64,000 nt of DNA from Spiribacter salilacus (lineage in GTDB: Bacteria; Pseudomonadota; Gammaproteobacteria; Nitrococcales; Nitrococcaceae). Below are positions 20,881 through 31,400 of this stretch, piece after piece. Where the stretch lies: assembly GCF_009649225.1 (NCBI RefSeq), contig NZ_WJPP01000004.1, positions 186,001-250,000 of the forward strand. Reading direction: 5' to 3'. The position numbers and the translations under genes were made by a program. The notes under the pieces were generated by a model. The model did not search any database. It saw only the letters and a list, made by a program, of their open reading frames with translations, and was not told where the DNA came from. Within the stretch, counting starts at the first letter, position 1; each line of letters opens with the position of its first letter.

Positions 20881-22273
20881 GGTTCACAACAGCTTAAGCG
20901 GCAAAAAGGAAGTTTTTCGGCCTATCGAGCCACCGCATGTGCGCATGTACGTTTGCGGTATGACGGTCTATGACTACTGCCACCTGGGTCATGCCCGGGC
21001 GATGGTGGTGTTTGATACCGTGGTTCGGCATCTGCGCTTTAGTGGTTATCAGGTGGAGTACATCCGCAATATCACCGATGTTGACGATAAAATTATTCGT
21101 CGCGCGGCCGAGCTTGATGAGCCGATCGGCTCGTTAACGTCGCGTTTTATTGCTGCGATGCATGAAGATGCAGACGCCTTAGGCTGTTTGCGCCCTGATG
21201 CAGAGCCGCGCGCTACCGAGCATATTGCCGAGATTATTGCGTTAATTGAGCAGCTGATTGATTCAGGGCATGCCTATGCAGTGAACGGCGATGTGTATTA
21301 CTCGGTGGCCAGTTTTCCTGACTATGGTGCGCTTTCGGGTAAGCGTCTTGAATCACTGAGAGCGGGCGCGCGCATCGAGCCTGGAGAGCATAAGCAAGAT
21401 CCGGCTGACTTTGCATTATGGAAAGGCGCGGCAAACGATGAGCTTGGCTGGCCATCGCCTTGGGGAATGGGCCGCCCGGGTTGGCATATTGAATGCTCAG
21501 CAATGTCGATTGCCCATTTGGGTGCGCATTTCGACATTCATGGCGGGGGGGTGGATTTAAAATTTCCTCATCATGAAAATGAAATTGCCCAGTCAGAAGC
21601 GGCCACCGGCAAGCATTTTGTGAATTACTGGATGCACAACGGGCATGTGCGAGTCGATGACGAGAAGATGGCAAAGTCATTGGGCAATTTCACCACCATT
21701 CGCGATGTTTTGGCGGCACATCCTGCCGAGGTGGTTCGGCTCTTTTTGTTAAGCACTCACTATCGTAGCCCACTTAATTTTAATGATGCCGCATTGGATG
21801 CAGCTCGCGCGGGGTTAGAGCGGATGTATACCGCCCTTCGAGGGTTGCCAGCAGAGGCTAACGCCATTAACGACAGCTGGAAGGCTCGTTTTACGGCCGC
21901 CATGGATGATGATTTCAATACACCACTTGCGCTATCTGTGCTGTTTGACTTGGCGCGTGAAATTAATCGGCAGCGCGAGGCGGGTAAGCAGGAAACGGCC
22001 GCAAGCTTAGGTTGCTGTTTACGTCAATTGGGCCAAACCATTGGGTTGTTAATGGATGATCCGGAGCAGTTTTTACAAGGCGGGGCGGCTACGGTAGGGG
22101 GTGATATAGCACGTATTGATGCCTTAGTGGCTGAGCGTGAGGCGGCGCGTGCCAATCGTGACTTTGCCCGAGCTGATGAAATTAGAGCAACACTACTCGC
22201 CGAGGGTGTGGTCCTTGAAGATGGCGCGGGCGGTACAACCTGGCGTCGCTCAGCGGGCGGAGCCACGATCTGA
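20873..22273 (+). CDS. cysS: Cysteine--tRNA ligase
   Basis: CysS charges tRNA-Cys. Motifs: zinc and substrate Cys in YVCGMTVYD, the HIGH equivalent HLGH in CHLGHARAM, zinc ligands in WHIECSAMS and HHENE, and the KMSKS loop as KMAKS in [12 protein letters not shown]. The Ser-to-Ala change at the middle position is conservative, because both lysines and the last Ser remain. I used ATG 20873 ([13 protein letters not shown]), which gives 466 residues; the open frame extends back to 20819 inside gltX without family similarity. Its last 24 bases overlap yfjD on the other strand. Confidence 0.97.
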   Translation: MLEVHNSLSGKKEVFRPIEPPHVRMYVCGMTVYDYCHLGHARAMVVFDTVVRHLRFSGYQVEYIRNITDVDDKIIRRAAELDEPIGSLTSRFIAAMHEDADALGCLRPDAEPRATEHIAEIIALIEQLIDSGHAYAVNGDVYYSVASFPDYGALSGKRLESLRAGARIEPGEHKQDPADFALWKGAANDELGWPSPWGMGRPGWHIECSAMSIAHLGAHFDIHGGGVDLKFPHHENEIAQSEAATGKHFVNYWMHNGHVRVDDEKMAKSLGNFTTIRDVLAAHPAEVVRLFLLSTHYRSPLNFNDAALDAARAGLERMYTALRGLPAEANAINDSWKARFTAAMDDDFNTPLALSVLFDLAREINRQREAGKQETAASLGCCLRQLGQTIGLLMDDPEQFLQGGAATVGGDIARIDALVAEREAARANRDFARADEIRATLLAEGVVLEDGAGGTTWRRSAGGATI

Positions 22274-23536
22274 TACAGGCTTGACAGGCGGTTGCAGCCG
22301 CGCCACCTTCACCCGGTTTTCCTCCGTTTGGAGCACGGTTACCGGGTGTCGATCGATCAGAAAACTGGTGCCGGGCTCTGGAATGGTTTCTAAGTATTCC
22401 AGTATCAATCCATTGAGTGTTTTGGGGCCATCCGCGGGCACGGTCCAACCCAGTAGGCGATTGAGTTCTCGAACACTTGCGCTGCCAACCGCCAGAAAGC
22501 TGCCATCTGGCTGTGGATGAATGTCTTTAATGTTCTCAGCAGGGTCGGTGGTGAACTCGCCAACAATCTCCTCAAGAATATCGTCGATGGTTACAAGGCC
22601 AGTAAGATCGCCATATTCATCAACAATAAGCCCCATCCGCCGTTTAGCCGACTGAAAATTCAGCATTTGCACATGCAAAGGCGTGCCTTCAGGGATGAAA
22701 TACGGCGTCATTAAACTTTCGCGCAACTGCTCAGGGCCCATCTCCCCAGTAACCATCGCAGCCAGACTGCGACGCACATGTAGCACGCCCTGAATATTGT
22801 CGATGGGGCCTTCATGCACCGGTAAACGTGTGTAGGCAGAGCGAATGATTTGTTCGCGAATGGTTGCCCAGTCGTCTTCTAAATTAATCGCGCTAAGTTC
22901 ATTGCGCGGAATCATGATGTCTTCAACGGTTGCCTTGTCTAGATCAAGAATACTGAGCAGCATCGATTGGTGGCGCTGCGGAATCATTGCGCCCGCCTCA
23001 TTAACGACGGTCCGCAGTTCTTCGCGGCTTAACGTTGAATGGCCTTCCTGGTCAGGCTTAATGCCAAATATCCGCAGGATGCTATTGGCAATTAAATTCG
23101 TTAACCAAACCAACGGGTAGAGAACGCGTAACAGGGGGCCAAGAATCCAAGCCGCGGGAAATGCAATACGCTCGGGGCGCAGTGCTGCCAGTGTTTTCGG
23201 TGCTACTTCGGCAAAAATCAAAATCACAAGGGTGAGTAAGCCGGTTGCAGCTGCTAATGCGCCCTCACCACCAAGCCGAAGCGCAATCAATGTGGCAACA
23301 GCAGAGGCGGTGATATTGACGAAGTTGTTGCCCAACAAAATGATGCCAATCAGCCGATCGGGTCGCTTTAATAGCTTTTCGGCCCGGCGAGCACCACGAT
23401 GCCCGTCACGTGCTAAGTGGCGTAAGCGATATCGATTTAGCATCATCAGCGCGGTTTCAGAGCTAGAAAAACACGCCGACAAAATGATCAGTCCGATAAG
23501 GATGCCAAAGAGCGCTGAAAGGGGGATAGCGTCCAT
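22250..23536 (-). CDS. yfjD: CNNM/CorB-type transporter with CBS pair and CorC domain
   Basis: The 428-residue protein has an N-terminal CNNM (DUF21) membrane domain (about residues 1-185; [20 protein letters not shown] and [18 protein letters not shown]), a CBS pair (about 200-335; [51 protein letters not shown]) and a C-terminal CorC/HlyC domain. E. coli YfjD (CorB) is linked to Mg/Co resistance, and archaeal and eukaryotic homologues move Mg2+. It lies 12 bases behind ypjD, as in E. coli. The 3' end overlaps cysS by 24 bases. Confidence 0.93.
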   Translation of the reverse strand: MDAIPLSALFGILIGLIILSACFSSSETALMMLNRYRLRHLARDGHRGARRAEKLLKRPDRLIGIILLGNNFVNITASAVATLIALRLGGEGALAAATGLLTLVILIFAEVAPKTLAALRPERIAFPAAWILGPLLRVLYPLVWLTNLIANSILRIFGIKPDQEGHSTLSREELRTVVNEAGAMIPQRHQSMLLSILDLDKATVEDIMIPRNELSAINLEDDWATIREQIIRSAYTRLPVHEGPIDNIQGVLHVRRSLAAMVTGEMGPEQLRESLMTPYFIPEGTPLHVQMLNFQSAKRRMGLIVDEYGDLTGLVTIDDILEEIVGEFTTDPAENIKDIHPQPDGSFLAVGSASVRELNRLLGWTVPADGPKTLNGLILEYLETIPEPGTSFLIDRHPVTVLQTEENRVKVARLQPPVKPVSDRGSAR

Positions 23537-23548
23537 AGAGTGTATTGC

Positions 23549-24355
23549 TCAGCGGCCTAGAATGAGTTCGAGAACGACTTTACTGCCAAAGTAGGCAAGG
23601 GCCAAAAGCAAAAAGCCGCCTAGCGTGCCACGAACCGCTGTGCGCCCACGCCAACCGGCAAAGTAGCGGCCGACTAAAACGGCTGCAAAGACAATCCAAG
23701 CAAGCCCGGAGATCACGGTTTTGTGCACAAGGTCTTGAGCAAGGAGGTTGTCTACAAACAACCAGCCGGTGAGTAACGCAAAAGACAATAAGATAAAACC
23801 GACAATGAGCAGCTGAAAGAGCAGCGCTTCCATGACCTGAAGGGGGGGCAGAACGCCGAGCAACCCCCCTGGATGCCGCCGGCGTAGCGCATGGTCTTGC
23901 CAGGCCAGCAGCAACGCTTGAGCACTCGCTAGCGCAAAGATGCTGTAGGCCAGTACTGAGGAGATCACGTGGATATCGACGGCGGCACCGATGGGCACCA
24001 GGGCCTGAGTGCTCGGCGCGGATAAACTCGCCAACGCTAAAGTGAGCGCTGCTAACGGGAAAATAACCACGCCTAAGCTAATAACAGGTTGACGAAGGGA
24101 TGCGATTAACAGAGTAATCCCGGTAAGCCAGCCCACCAGTGAGGCCGCATTCACAACCGCAAGGTTGATGCCCGCTGCTGTATAAAGGTTTTGCCAAACC
24201 AAAACGGCGTGAATTAAAGATGCGGGTACTGCCAGCAGAATAGCCAGATGCTCAGCGCGGCGCATGGGCATAAGCCCGCGGAAACCGACTACCAGAGCAA
24301 TCAGTGCTGCGTTGTACAGAATTACCGCTATCGGTAACGCGACGATTTGATTCAT
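23549..24355 (-). CDS. ypjD: CcsA/YpjD-family inner-membrane protein
   Basis: This 268-residue protein has eight or so membrane helices and matches the YpjD branch of the cytochrome c assembly (CcmC/CcsA) superfamily: HVISSVLAYSIFALASAQALLLAWQDHALRRRHPGG followed by LPPLQVMEALLFQLL, split here around the conserved region. YpjD proteins are not proven cytochrome assembly factors; E. coli YpjD (CorE) was tied to Co/Mg phenotypes together with YfjD. I chose start 24355 (MNQIVALPIAVILYN); the frame stays open to 24433, but that stretch contains the ffh promoter. It is divergent from ffh, the same as in E. coli. Confidence 0.88.
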   Translation of the reverse strand: MNQIVALPIAVILYNAALIALVVGFRGLMPMRRAEHLAILLAVPASLIHAVLVWQNLYTAAGINLAVVNAASLVGWLTGITLLIASLRQPVISLGVVIFPLAALTLALASLSAPSTQALVPIGAAVDIHVISSVLAYSIFALASAQALLLAWQDHALRRRHPGGLLGVLPPLQVMEALLFQLLIVGFILLSFALLTGWLFVDNLLAQDLVHKTVISGLAWIVFAAVLVGRYFAGWRGRTAVRGTLGGFLLLALAYFGSKVVLELILGR

Positions 24356-24395
24356 GCGCAAAAGGCGAGCTTTGCAAAGCAAACAAGGCTTGATG

Positions 24396-24424
24396 ATGGC
24401 ATAAACTGTAGGGCCTAGTACAAT
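24396..24424 (+). promoter_or_regulatory. Sigma-70-type promoter for ffh
   Basis: ATGGCA (24396-24401, 4 of 6 to TTGACA) and TACAAT (24419-24424, 5 of 6 to TATAAT) are separated by exactly 17 bases. The site lies about 40 bases before the ffh ATG in the ypjD-ffh divergent gap. Predicted from sequence only. Confidence 0.5.
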
Positions 24425-24463
24425 TTCCTGCATCAGTTTGAAAAGAAAACGGAGACGAACCTA

Positions 24464-25825
24464 ATGTTCAGCAACCTGAGTGATCGGTTTGAGGCCATCG
24501 GCAAGCGCCTGCGCGGCAAAGGGCGGCTGACTGAGGACAATATTCAGGAAACGCTGCGTGAGGTTCGCATGGCCTTGCTAGAGGCAGACGTGGCCCTGCC
24601 GGTTGTTAAAGATTTTATTGCGGATGTGCGTGAACGTGCGCTCGGCGCAGAGGTAATGAAAAGCCTCACACCCGGGCAGGCATTTATAAAAATTGTGCAT
24701 GCAGAGCTCGTTCAATTGATGGGCGAGCAAAACGATGCGCTTGATTTAAGCACCCGCCCGCCGGCTGTTGTTATGGTGGCGGGTTTGCAGGGTTCTGGTA
24801 AAACAACCAGTATCGCCAAACTTGGCCGGCGCCTTATCGAGCAGGATAAAAAGAAAGTACTGGCCGTGTCGCTTGATGTTTATCGCCCGGCGGCTATTGA
24901 TCAGCTGCAGCGCCTTGCTAGCGAGGTGGGGTTTGATTTTTACCCGACCGATACAACACAGGATCCGGTTGCCACTGCCAAGGCAGCGCTGGGGCAGGCA
25001 ACCACTGGCTATTACGACGTACTGCTCGTTGATACCGCTGGTCGTTTGCATGTCGATGAAGAAATGATGAGCGAGGTGGGGCGGATTCATGCCGCAGTGC
25101 AGCCGGTGGAAACGCTGTTTGTGGTAGACAGCATGACGGGCCAAGACGCCGCCAATACGGCTCAGGCATTTAATGCAGCCTTGCCATTAACGGGCGTAAT
25201 TTTAACCAAAACAGATGGTGATGCCCGCGGCGGTGCGGCGCTGTCCATTCGGCAAATCACTGGCAAGCCGATTAAGTTTTTAGGTATCGGCGAGAAAACC
25301 GATGCCCTAGAGGCGTTTCATCCCGATCGGGTGGCATCGCGCATTTTGGGCATGGGTGATGTGCTTAGCCTGGTTGAAGAAGTTGAACGCAGCGTAGATC
25401 GCGGCCAAGCCGAGCGCATGGCGGATAAGTTCAAAAAAGGCCAAGGTTTTGACTTGGAGGACTTGCGTGATCAAATGCAGCAAATTAAGCGCATGGGCGG
25501 CTTAGGCAGTTTGATGGATAAAATGCCGGGCATGGGGCAGATGAGTCAGCAGGTTGGAAATCAGTTAGATGATGGGCAAGTGCGCCGGCAGGTAGCCATC
25601 ATTGATTCGATGACACCGGATGAGCGCCGCCGGCCCGATGTGATCAATGGGTCACGCAAGCGCCGGATCGCAGCAGGTGCGGGCATGCAGGTGCAAGATG
25701 TTAACCGGCTGTTGAAACAACATAAGCAAATGCAAAAGATGATGAAGCAGCTCAAAAAAGGCGGCATGAAGAAGATGATGCGCCAGTTTGGGGGTGGAAT
25801 GCCTCCGGGGCTTGGCGGGCGCTAA
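24464..25825 (+). CDS. ffh: Signal recognition particle protein Ffh
   Basis: Ffh binds 4.5S RNA and signal sequences and delivers nascent membrane proteins to FtsY. The N domain (residues 1-90) is followed by the GTPase domain with P-loop [14 protein letters not shown] (about 107-120), the LLVDTAGRL switch and [13 protein letters not shown]. The methionine-rich M domain covers the last ~150 residues ([53 protein letters not shown]). At 453 residues it has normal length. GGAG lies about 10 bases before the ATG. rpsP follows after 56 bases from its own promoter. Confidence 0.98.
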   Translation: MFSNLSDRFEAIGKRLRGKGRLTEDNIQETLREVRMALLEADVALPVVKDFIADVRERALGAEVMKSLTPGQAFIKIVHAELVQLMGEQNDALDLSTRPPAVVMVAGLQGSGKTTSIAKLGRRLIEQDKKKVLAVSLDVYRPAAIDQLQRLASEVGFDFYPTDTTQDPVATAKAALGQATTGYYDVLLVDTAGRLHVDEEMMSEVGRIHAAVQPVETLFVVDSMTGQDAANTAQAFNAALPLTGVILTKTDGDARGGAALSIRQITGKPIKFLGIGEKTDALEAFHPDRVASRILGMGDVLSLVEEVERSVDRGQAERMADKFKKGQGFDLEDLRDQMQQIKRMGGLGSLMDKMPGMGQMSQQVGNQLDDGQVRRQVAIIDSMTPDERRRPDVINGSRKRRIAAGAGMQVQDVNRLLKQHKQMQKMMKQLKKGGMKKMMRQFGGGMPPGLGGR

Positions 25826-25840
25826 GCAGACAGGTACAAT
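25812..25840 (+). promoter_or_regulatory. Sigma-70-type promoter for the rpsP operon
   Basis: TTGGCG (25812-25817) and TACAAT (25835-25840) are spaced by 17 bases. The -35 box is inside the last codons of ffh and the -10 box in the gap, 42 bases before the rpsP ATG. The same -10 hexamer is used before ffh. Confidence 0.5.
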
Positions 25841-25881
25841 CGCGGGTTATCCCAAGGCATGGCAAGAGGCCTAAAGCAAAC

Positions 25882-26151
25882 ATGGTTACGATTCGACTAT
25901 CGCGCGGCGGCGCTAAAAAGCGTCCGTTCTATCATTTAGTGGTCACCGATCGGCGTAACGCCCGAGACGGCCGGTTTATTGAGCGGGTTGGGTTTTTTAA
26001 CCCGATTGCCGCTGGGCAAGAAGTGCCGTTGCGCATCGATCTTGACCGGGTAGACGAATGGCTGGCCAAGGGCGCGCAGCCTAGTGATCGCGTTAGCCAA
26101 CTGATTCGCCAGGCACGCCGTGGCGCAGCCGCTGAGGCTACCGAGGCCTGA
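25882..26151 (+). CDS. rpsP: 30S ribosomal protein S16
   Basis: S16 is an early-binding protein of the small subunit body. The 89-residue sequence has the family opening [41 protein letters not shown], shown here by its key parts [15 protein letters not shown] and RVGFFNP. The last 20 residues are an alanine-rich tail ([11 protein letters not shown]) typical of gammaproteobacterial forms. It is the first gene of rpsP-rimM-trmD-rplS, the conserved four-gene operon; rimM begins 22 bases later. Confidence 0.98.
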   Translation: MVTIRLSRGGAKKRPFYHLVVTDRRNARDGRFIERVGFFNPIAAGQEVPLRIDLDRVDEWLAKGAQPSDRVSQLIRQARRGAAAEATEA

Positions 26152-26173
26152 TTAATCAAGGCTGGCCGCTGAG

Positions 26174-26680
26174 ATGAGCGGGGCTGATTGGATTGAGCTC
26201 GGCGATATTGTTGGCGTGCACGGTGTCAGGGGCGCGGTCAAAATTCGTTCTTGGACTCGGCCTCGGGAGAATATTTTTAGCTACCCGATTTGGCGGCTTG
26301 TCAGCGAGTCGGGTGAACAAACAGCAACGCTGATTAAAGGCCAAGCGCAGGGGCGTGGGCTGGTAGCGCAGCTAAAAGATGTTAATGATCGGGATCAGGC
26401 AGCAGCGTTACGCGGCGCCAAAATTCAGATCCCAAAGGCGGATTTACCGCCTCCGGCGCCAGGGGAATACTACTGGGCCGATTTAGAAGGCTTGCAGGTG
26501 CAAACAGTCACGGGAGAAGATTTAGGCACCGTGACTGGCCTGATGGAAACAGGTGCTAACGATGTGTTGGTGGTTCAAGGTGAGCGGGAACGGTTAATCC
26601 CCTTTGTTCCAGAACTCTACGTTAAGCAAGTGGATATGGCGGCGGGCCGTGTGATTGTAGATTGGGATGCAACGTTTTGA
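26174..26680 (+). CDS. rimM: 16S rRNA processing factor RimM
   Basis: RimM assists maturation of the 30S head around S19. The 168-residue protein has the N-terminal barrel (ELGDIVGVHGVRGAVKIRSWT) and the C-terminal PRC barrel (EYYWADLEGLQVQTVTGEDLG, then GANDVLVVQG, and LIPFVPELYVKQVDMAAGRVIVDW). Both domains are intact. The final bases overlap the start of trmD. Confidence 0.97.
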   Translation: MSGADWIELGDIVGVHGVRGAVKIRSWTRPRENIFSYPIWRLVSESGEQTATLIKGQAQGRGLVAQLKDVNDRDQAAALRGAKIQIPKADLPPPAPGEYYWADLEGLQVQTVTGEDLGTVTGLMETGANDVLVVQGERERLIPFVPELYVKQVDMAAGRVIVDWDATF

Positions 26681-27420
26681 CTGCATTAAGGTTTGATGTA
26701 GTTACTTTGTTTCCTGAGTTTGTTAAAGCCGTGCAAAACTACGGCGTGATTGCACGGGCGGCAGACCAAAAACTGATAGAATTAGTCACTTGGAATCCGC
26801 GCGATTACGCCACTGACCGGCATCGCACGGTAGATGATCGACCTTACGGGGGCGGCCCCGGAATGGTCATGAAGGTAGAGCCATTGCGCGCCGCAATTCA
26901 GGCAGCGCGGCAGGCTGACCAGCCAGCATCGGTTGTGTATCTGACCCCTGAGGGGGGTCAGCTTAATAATGAGATAGCGGCATCGCTGGCGCAACGGGAA
27001 CGGATTATTCTGTTGTGCGGCCGTTATGAAGGAATTGATGAGCGACTCATCGAATTAGAAGTCGATGAAGAGCTTTCAATTGGTGATTATGTGGTAAGCG
27101 GTGGTGAGCTGCCTGCCATGGTCACCATTGATGCAGTTGCACGGCAACTGCCGGGTGTTCTTGGGCATTCTGAGTCGGCAGTCCAAGATGCTTTTACGGG
27201 CGGAGTCTTAGACTGCCCGCATTACACCCGACCTGAACAGATTGACGGGCGTTCAGTGCCAGAGGTGCTGTTGAGTGGCGATCATGGTGCGGTAGCCCAA
27301 TGGCGGCGGCGCGAGGCACTCGGGAGAACCTGGCGTAAGCGTCCGGAGCTGATTGAACAAGTTAAGTTGAGTGCTGAAGATCAGGCACTTCTGGATTCAT
27401 ACAAGTCGGAGCATGGCTAA
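26677..27420 (+). CDS. trmD: tRNA (guanine37-N1)-methyltransferase
   Basis: TrmD methylates G37 next to the anticodon and so guards the reading frame. The trefoil-knot SPOUT signatures are present: DDRPYGGGPGMVMK, VYLTPEGGQ, LLCGRYEGIDERLIE and ELSIGDYVVSGGELPAM. I prefer the TTG at 26677, which overlaps the rimM stop (TTGA) and gives MTALRFDVVTLFPEF; an in-frame ATG at 26662 inside rimM would add five residues. rplS follows after three bases. Confidence 0.95.
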   Translation: MTALRFDVVTLFPEFVKAVQNYGVIARAADQKLIELVTWNPRDYATDRHRTVDDRPYGGGPGMVMKVEPLRAAIQAARQADQPASVVYLTPEGGQLNNEIAASLAQRERIILLCGRYEGIDERLIELEVDEELSIGDYVVSGGELPAMVTIDAVARQLPGVLGHSESAVQDAFTGGVLDCPHYTRPEQIDGRSVPEVLLSGDHGAVAQWRRREALGRTWRKRPELIEQVKLSAEDQALLDSYKSEHG

Positions 27421-27423
27421 AAA

Positions 27424-27795
27424 ATGAGCAACATTATCGAAGCGCTGGAGCGTGAACAGGTAGAAAAAACCGGGCGGTCATTGGCCGACATGAACCCGGG
27501 CGATACGGTGCTGGTTAACGTATGGGTGCGTGAAGGTAACCGTGAGCGGACGCAGCCCTTTGAAGGTGTGGTCATTGCTAAGCGCAATCGCGGCCTAAAC
27601 TCTTCTTTTACGGTTCGTAAAGTCTCGCATGGCGAGGGCGTTGAGCGGGTTTTCCAGCTGCATAGCCCTCTAATCGAGAGCATTCAGGTCAAGCGCCGCG
27701 GTGATGTGCGCCGGGCTAAGCTTTACTTTCTGCGCGATCGCCGTGGCAAGGCCGCACGTATTCGCGAAAAGGTTAAGGCCAAGGGCAGCAACTAA
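27424..27795 (+). CDS. rplS: 50S ribosomal protein L19
   Basis: L19 lies at the 30S-50S interface. The 123-residue product has the signatures FNPGDTV-like '[19 protein letters not shown]', [23 protein letters not shown] and the closing [25 protein letters not shown] region. It ends the translation operon. The stop overlaps the serB stop on the opposite strand by four bases, so no intergenic terminator fits between them. Confidence 0.98.
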   Translation: MSNIIEALEREQVEKTGRSLADMNPGDTVLVNVWVREGNRERTQPFEGVVIAKRNRGLNSSFTVRKVSHGEGVERVFQLHSPLIESIQVKRRGDVRRAKLYFLRDRRGKAARIREKVKAKGSN

Positions 27796-29015
27796 TACGG
27801 ACTTTCGGCGTCGTTCATACCCATCAGGTAGAGAACGCCGTCGAGGCCAATGGTTGAAATGGCTTGCCGTGCGCTCTGCTGTACTAAGGGTTTCGCATGA
27901 AAAGCGATACCTAAGCCAGCAATCCTTAGCATTGGCAGGTCGTTTGCGCCGTCCCCCACCGCAATCACCTGTTCCAGTGCAATGCGTTCCTGCCGAGCAA
28001 TATCTTGCAGCAATTCGGCCTTGCGATCACCATCAATAATAGGGCCTAGAACCTGGCCCGTTAGGCGGCCATCGACCATTTCCAAGTCATTAGCATGCAC
28101 ATAGTCGAGTCCAAGCTGGCTTTTTAAGTGTTGCCCAAAAAATGAAAACCCACCTGAGATCACGGCCGTTCGATAACCCAGCATTTGCAGGGTCTTAATG
28201 AGTCGTTCAGCGCCCTCGGTTAAAGTCAGCCGCTCTGCAACGCGCTCTAAAACCGTGGCATCAAGCCCCTCTAGCGCGGCAACTCGGCGTTTCAGGCTCT
28301 CGCTAAAATCAATCTCGCCACGCATCGCGGCTTCTGTAATAGCGGCAACGGCCTTGCCTGCGCCCGCTTCATGCGCTAGTTCATCGATCACTTCTTGCTG
28401 AATAAGTGTCGAATCCATATCAAACACAACGAGGCGGCGATTGCGTCGATAGAACGTATCCGCTTGAAATGAAATATCGATATCCATTTCCTGAGAAATG
28501 GAGAGAAACGCAGATTTCATGGCGTCTTCGTCACCCGGCTCACCGCGTAGCGACAACTCTAAGCAAGCCCGACTGTCGATATTTTCGTCGTGCAATGGGC
28601 TGCGGGCTGATAGCCGAACAATATCTTCGATATTCAGCCCATGAGTGGTGGTTACCGCTGCAATGCGTGCGATTTGTGCAGCAGTCACTCTTCGTCCAAG
28701 TAACGTAAGCACATAGCGTGCTTGATTTTCTCCACTCACCCAGCCTTGATACTCGGACAAGCTGACCGGCTGAAAGCGAACCCGCAAATCTAGGGTATGC
28801 GCCTCAAAGAGCAGATCTTTTAAAACATGTGCAGAATGCGCTTCGTCTGCAAGCTTAATGAGAATACCTAGAGCCAAATTCTCATGCACCATCGCCTGAC
28901 TGATATCGAGCACGCGCACATCGTACTGCGCAAGCACCCTCATGAGTGCTGCGGTAATGCCTGGGCGGTCACTGCCGGAGATATTGACGAGAATAATGTT
29001 GTCAGACTGGCTCAT
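27792..29015 (-). CDS. serB: Phosphoserine phosphatase with N-terminal ACT-type domains
   Basis: SerB hydrolyses phosphoserine in the last step of serine synthesis. The long 407-residue form has two N-terminal regulatory ACT-like domains (about residues 1-180; it opens [28 protein letters not shown]). An HAD phosphatase domain follows, with the nucleophile in [13 protein letters not shown] (about residue 198) and the C-terminal [10 protein letters not shown]. Long SerB forms of this kind occur in Pseudomonas and mycobacteria, where the ACT domains bind serine. It is divergent from msrB with about 60 bases between. Confidence 0.96.
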   Translation of the reverse strand: MSQSDNIILVNISGSDRPGITAALMRVLAQYDVRVLDISQAMVHENLALGILIKLADEAHSAHVLKDLLFEAHTLDLRVRFQPVSLSEYQGWVSGENQARYVLTLLGRRVTAAQIARIAAVTTTHGLNIEDIVRLSARSPLHDENIDSRACLELSLRGEPGDEDAMKSAFLSISQEMDIDISFQADTFYRRNRRLVVFDMDSTLIQQEVIDELAHEAGAGKAVAAITEAAMRGEIDFSESLKRRVAALEGLDATVLERVAERLTLTEGAERLIKTLQMLGYRTAVISGGFSFFGQHLKSQLGLDYVHANDLEMVDGRLTGQVLGPIIDGDRKAELLQDIARQERIALEQVIAVGDGANDLPMLRIAGLGIAFHAKPLVQQSARQAISTIGLDGVLYLMGMNDAESPY

Positions 29016-29076
29016 GGGTTCGCTCGGTTAAAATGAACGCGTTATTGTAGGGCAAATCTTAAAGGAGCTGAGCCTC

Positions 29077-29460
29077 ATGACCGATTTGAAAGAGCGTTTA
29101 ACGCCAGAGCAGTATCGTGTGACCCAGCAAAAGGGCACTGAGCCACCGTTTACGGGTACTTACAACGACTTTAAAGGCGATGGTGTTTTTGGCTGTATTT
29201 GCTGTGATACGCCCTTATTCGACAGCGCGCAAAAATACGACTCAGGCTCAGGCTGGCCGAGTTTTTGGGCGCCGATAGAAGCCGCGAACATTGATGAGGA
29301 GGCTGATCAGAGTTTGGGGATGCGTCGGGTCGAGGTGCTTTGCCATCAATGTGGCGCACATTTGGGGCACGTCTTTCCTGATGGTCCAGAGCCTACGGGG
29401 CTTCGTTACTGCATTAATTCGGCGTCGCTGCACTTTAATCCCAGAAACAATACGGTATGA
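29077..29460 (+). CDS. msrB: Peptide-methionine (R)-S-oxide reductase
   Basis: MsrB reduces the R isomer of methionine sulfoxide in proteins. The 127-residue protein has the zinc-binding cysteine pairs ([11 protein letters not shown], and [12 protein letters not shown]) and the catalytic Cys112 in [27 protein letters not shown] is the substrate region. AAGGAG lies about 10 bases before the ATG. It is followed after 34 bases by the acetolactate synthase gene. Confidence 0.97.
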   Translation: MTDLKERLTPEQYRVTQQKGTEPPFTGTYNDFKGDGVFGCICCDTPLFDSAQKYDSGSGWPSFWAPIEAANIDEEADQSLGMRRVEVLCHQCGAHLGHVFPDGPEPTGLRYCINSASLHFNPRNNTV

Positions 29461-29494
29461 TGACAAGGTGAACACAACTTACTGATTTTGGAAG

Positions 29495-31396
29495 ATGATC
29501 ATGCAAGAAGCAGCTCTCCCCAGCGAAGCGAAGTGCCTTGCCGACGCGAAGGAAGTTCAATCGACCCATCCGCGCGCAGGCGAGCAAATGAGCGGTGCGG
29601 AGATGGTAATCGAGGTATTGGCCCAGGAAGGCGTCGATACGGTCTTTGGTTATAGCGGTGGTGCGATTCTGCCGACTTACGATGCGGTATTTCGGTTTAA
29701 CGAGCGTAACCGCACCCAGCCTGAAGAAGAACCCATGCGCTTGGTCGTGCCGGCCAACGAGCAGGGCGCAGGCTTTATGGCCGCAGGGTATGCGCGTAGC
29801 TCGGGCAAAGTGGGGGTGTTTCTGGTCACCTCCGGGCCTGGAGCCACCAACACGGTCACACCCATTCGCGATTGTATGGCTGATTCGATTCCTGTGGTGG
29901 CAATTACGGGGCAGGTACCGCGCAGTGCGATGGGTACCGATGCATTCCAAGAAGCCCCCATCGTTAACATCATGGGCGCCTGCGCCAAGCATGTTTTTTT
30001 AGTCACACGCCCTGAGCAGCTGGAAGAAACCATTCGAACGGCGTTTGAGGTGGCACGGTCTGGCCGGCCTGGTCCGGTTGTCGTTGATTTGCCTAAAGAT
30101 GTGCAAAATTGGGTGGGTCATTTCAAGGGCGAGGGGGTTTTGGACATCCGCGGGTATCGCCAGCGGATGGAGGCACTCGCCACGCAGCGGTTATCTGAAC
30201 AAAAGGCCAAAGATTTCTTTGCTTTGCTAGAGCAATCGCGCCGACCATTGCTTTACGTGGGTGGCGGCGCCATTCATGGTGATGGGGCTGAGGCTGTGAT
30301 GGCTTTTGCCAAAGAGCATGGGATTCCCGCGGTTACTACGGTAATGGGCCTTGGCGCCGTCGATAGTACGGATGATCTGTGTCTGCACATGCTAGGCATG
30401 CATGGCACCGCGTATGCAAACTATGCGGTAGAAGACTGTGATTTTATTGTGGCCGTAGGCGCGCGGTTTGACGATCGCGTGGCCGCAAGAGCCGAATTGT
30501 TTGCACCACTTGCCGAGCATGTTGCGCATATCGACATTGATGCCGCAGAAATTGGCAAGGTTAAACGCGTCGACTGGTCGCATATCGGCGAGGCAGGGCA
30601 TGCCATGCAGTCTTTGCTGGAGTACGGCCGGGCGTTTGGCTTTAAGAAAGATTACAGTCGCTGGGCTGCGCATTGCCAAGAGCTACGTAAGCGTCATCCC
30701 ATGGACTACAAACAAGATGGTGACCTAATCCAACCGCAAGCGGTAATGGCCTCTTTAAACGCCATCACACGCGGCGAGGCAATTGTGAGCACGGGTGTGG
30801 GCCAGCATCAAATGTGGGCGGCTCAATATCTTGATTTTAAATACCCGCGGCTATGGATGACCTCTGGCTCTATGGGCACGATGGGGTTTGGTTTGCCAGC
30901 AGCCATTGGGGCACAGTTTGCCAATCCAAACGCAATTGTGATCGATGTTGATGGCGATGGCAGCTTGCGAATGAACTTGGGTGAGATGGAAACCGTTACC
31001 ACTTACGGTTTGCCCGTTAAAATTTTGCTGCTGAATAATAACGGCGATGGCATGGTTCGGCAGTGGCAGCGGCTATACTTTAACGATCGTTTCTCCGGTA
31101 GCGATAAATCGCTGCATAAAAAAGATTTCGTTAAAGCGGCCGAAGCCGATGGCTTTGAGTTTGCCCGGCGTGTTGATAGCCGTGAAGCGCTAGATGAAGC
31201 CATGGCGGCCTTTGTTGGGTTCGATGGCCCGGCATTTCTTGAAGTTATGATTGATCCGGATGCCGGCGTTTATCCGATGGTGGGGCCGGGCATGGGTTAC
31301 AAGCAAATGGTAACCGGTGATCATATTCCAGGTCGGGAAATTCCTGAGATTGGATCAGGCCGCACAGATAAGATTGACCAGTCGGAAATGTTTTAA
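29495..31396 (+). CDS. ilvB: Acetolactate synthase large (catalytic) subunit
   Basis: This is a ThDP enzyme that joins two pyruvates, or pyruvate and 2-ketobutyrate, for branched-chain amino acid synthesis. The catalytic glutamate is in VVPANEQGAGFMAAGYAR, which excludes glyoxylate carboligase (Val there). GDGSLRMNLGEMETVTTYGLPVKILLLNN is the ThDP-Mg motif, presented here by GDGS...N. At 633 residues it is about 55 longer than E. coli IlvI: some 35 extra N-terminal residues and a C-terminal tail ending DKIDQSEMF. No small regulatory subunit (ilvN/ilvH) follows; htpG begins five bases after the stop. ATG 29501 is an alternative start two codons in. Confidence 0.92.
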   Translation: MIMQEAALPSEAKCLADAKEVQSTHPRAGEQMSGAEMVIEVLAQEGVDTVFGYSGGAILPTYDAVFRFNERNRTQPEEEPMRLVVPANEQGAGFMAAGYARSSGKVGVFLVTSGPGATNTVTPIRDCMADSIPVVAITGQVPRSAMGTDAFQEAPIVNIMGACAKHVFLVTRPEQLEETIRTAFEVARSGRPGPVVVDLPKDVQNWVGHFKGEGVLDIRGYRQRMEALATQRLSEQKAKDFFALLEQSRRPLLYVGGGAIHGDGAEAVMAFAKEHGIPAVTTVMGLGAVDSTDDLCLHMLGMHGTAYANYAVEDCDFIVAVGARFDDRVAARAELFAPLAEHVAHIDIDAAEIGKVKRVDWSHIGEAGHAMQSLLEYGRAFGFKKDYSRWAAHCQELRKRHPMDYKQDGDLIQPQAVMASLNAITRGEAIVSTGVGQHQMWAAQYLDFKYPRLWMTSGSMGTMGFGLPAAIGAQFANPNAIVIDVDGDGSLRMNLGEMETVTTYGLPVKILLLNNNGDGMVRQWQRLYFNDRFSGSDKSLHKKDFVKAAEADGFEFARRVDSREALDEAMAAFVGFDGPAFLEVMIDPDAGVYPMVGPGMGYKQMVTGDHIPGREIPEIGSGRTDKIDQSEMF

Positions 31397-31400
31397 CGCA

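Noticed and set aside
20873-22273. Inactive cysteinyl-tRNA synthetase because of KMAKS
   Set aside because: Only the middle Ser of KMSKS is changed; both lysines, HxGH and the zinc ligands are intact.
24356-24433. Longer ypjD reading frame
   Set aside because: The added residues would cover the ffh promoter and show no membrane-helix or family pattern; ATG at 24355 fits the start MNQIVALPIAVILYN.
29495-31396. Glyoxylate carboligase instead of acetolactate synthase
   Set aside because: The ThDP-activating residue is Glu (PANEQGAG), and the neighbours are not glyoxylate genes, even though a glycerate kinase lies elsewhere in the window.
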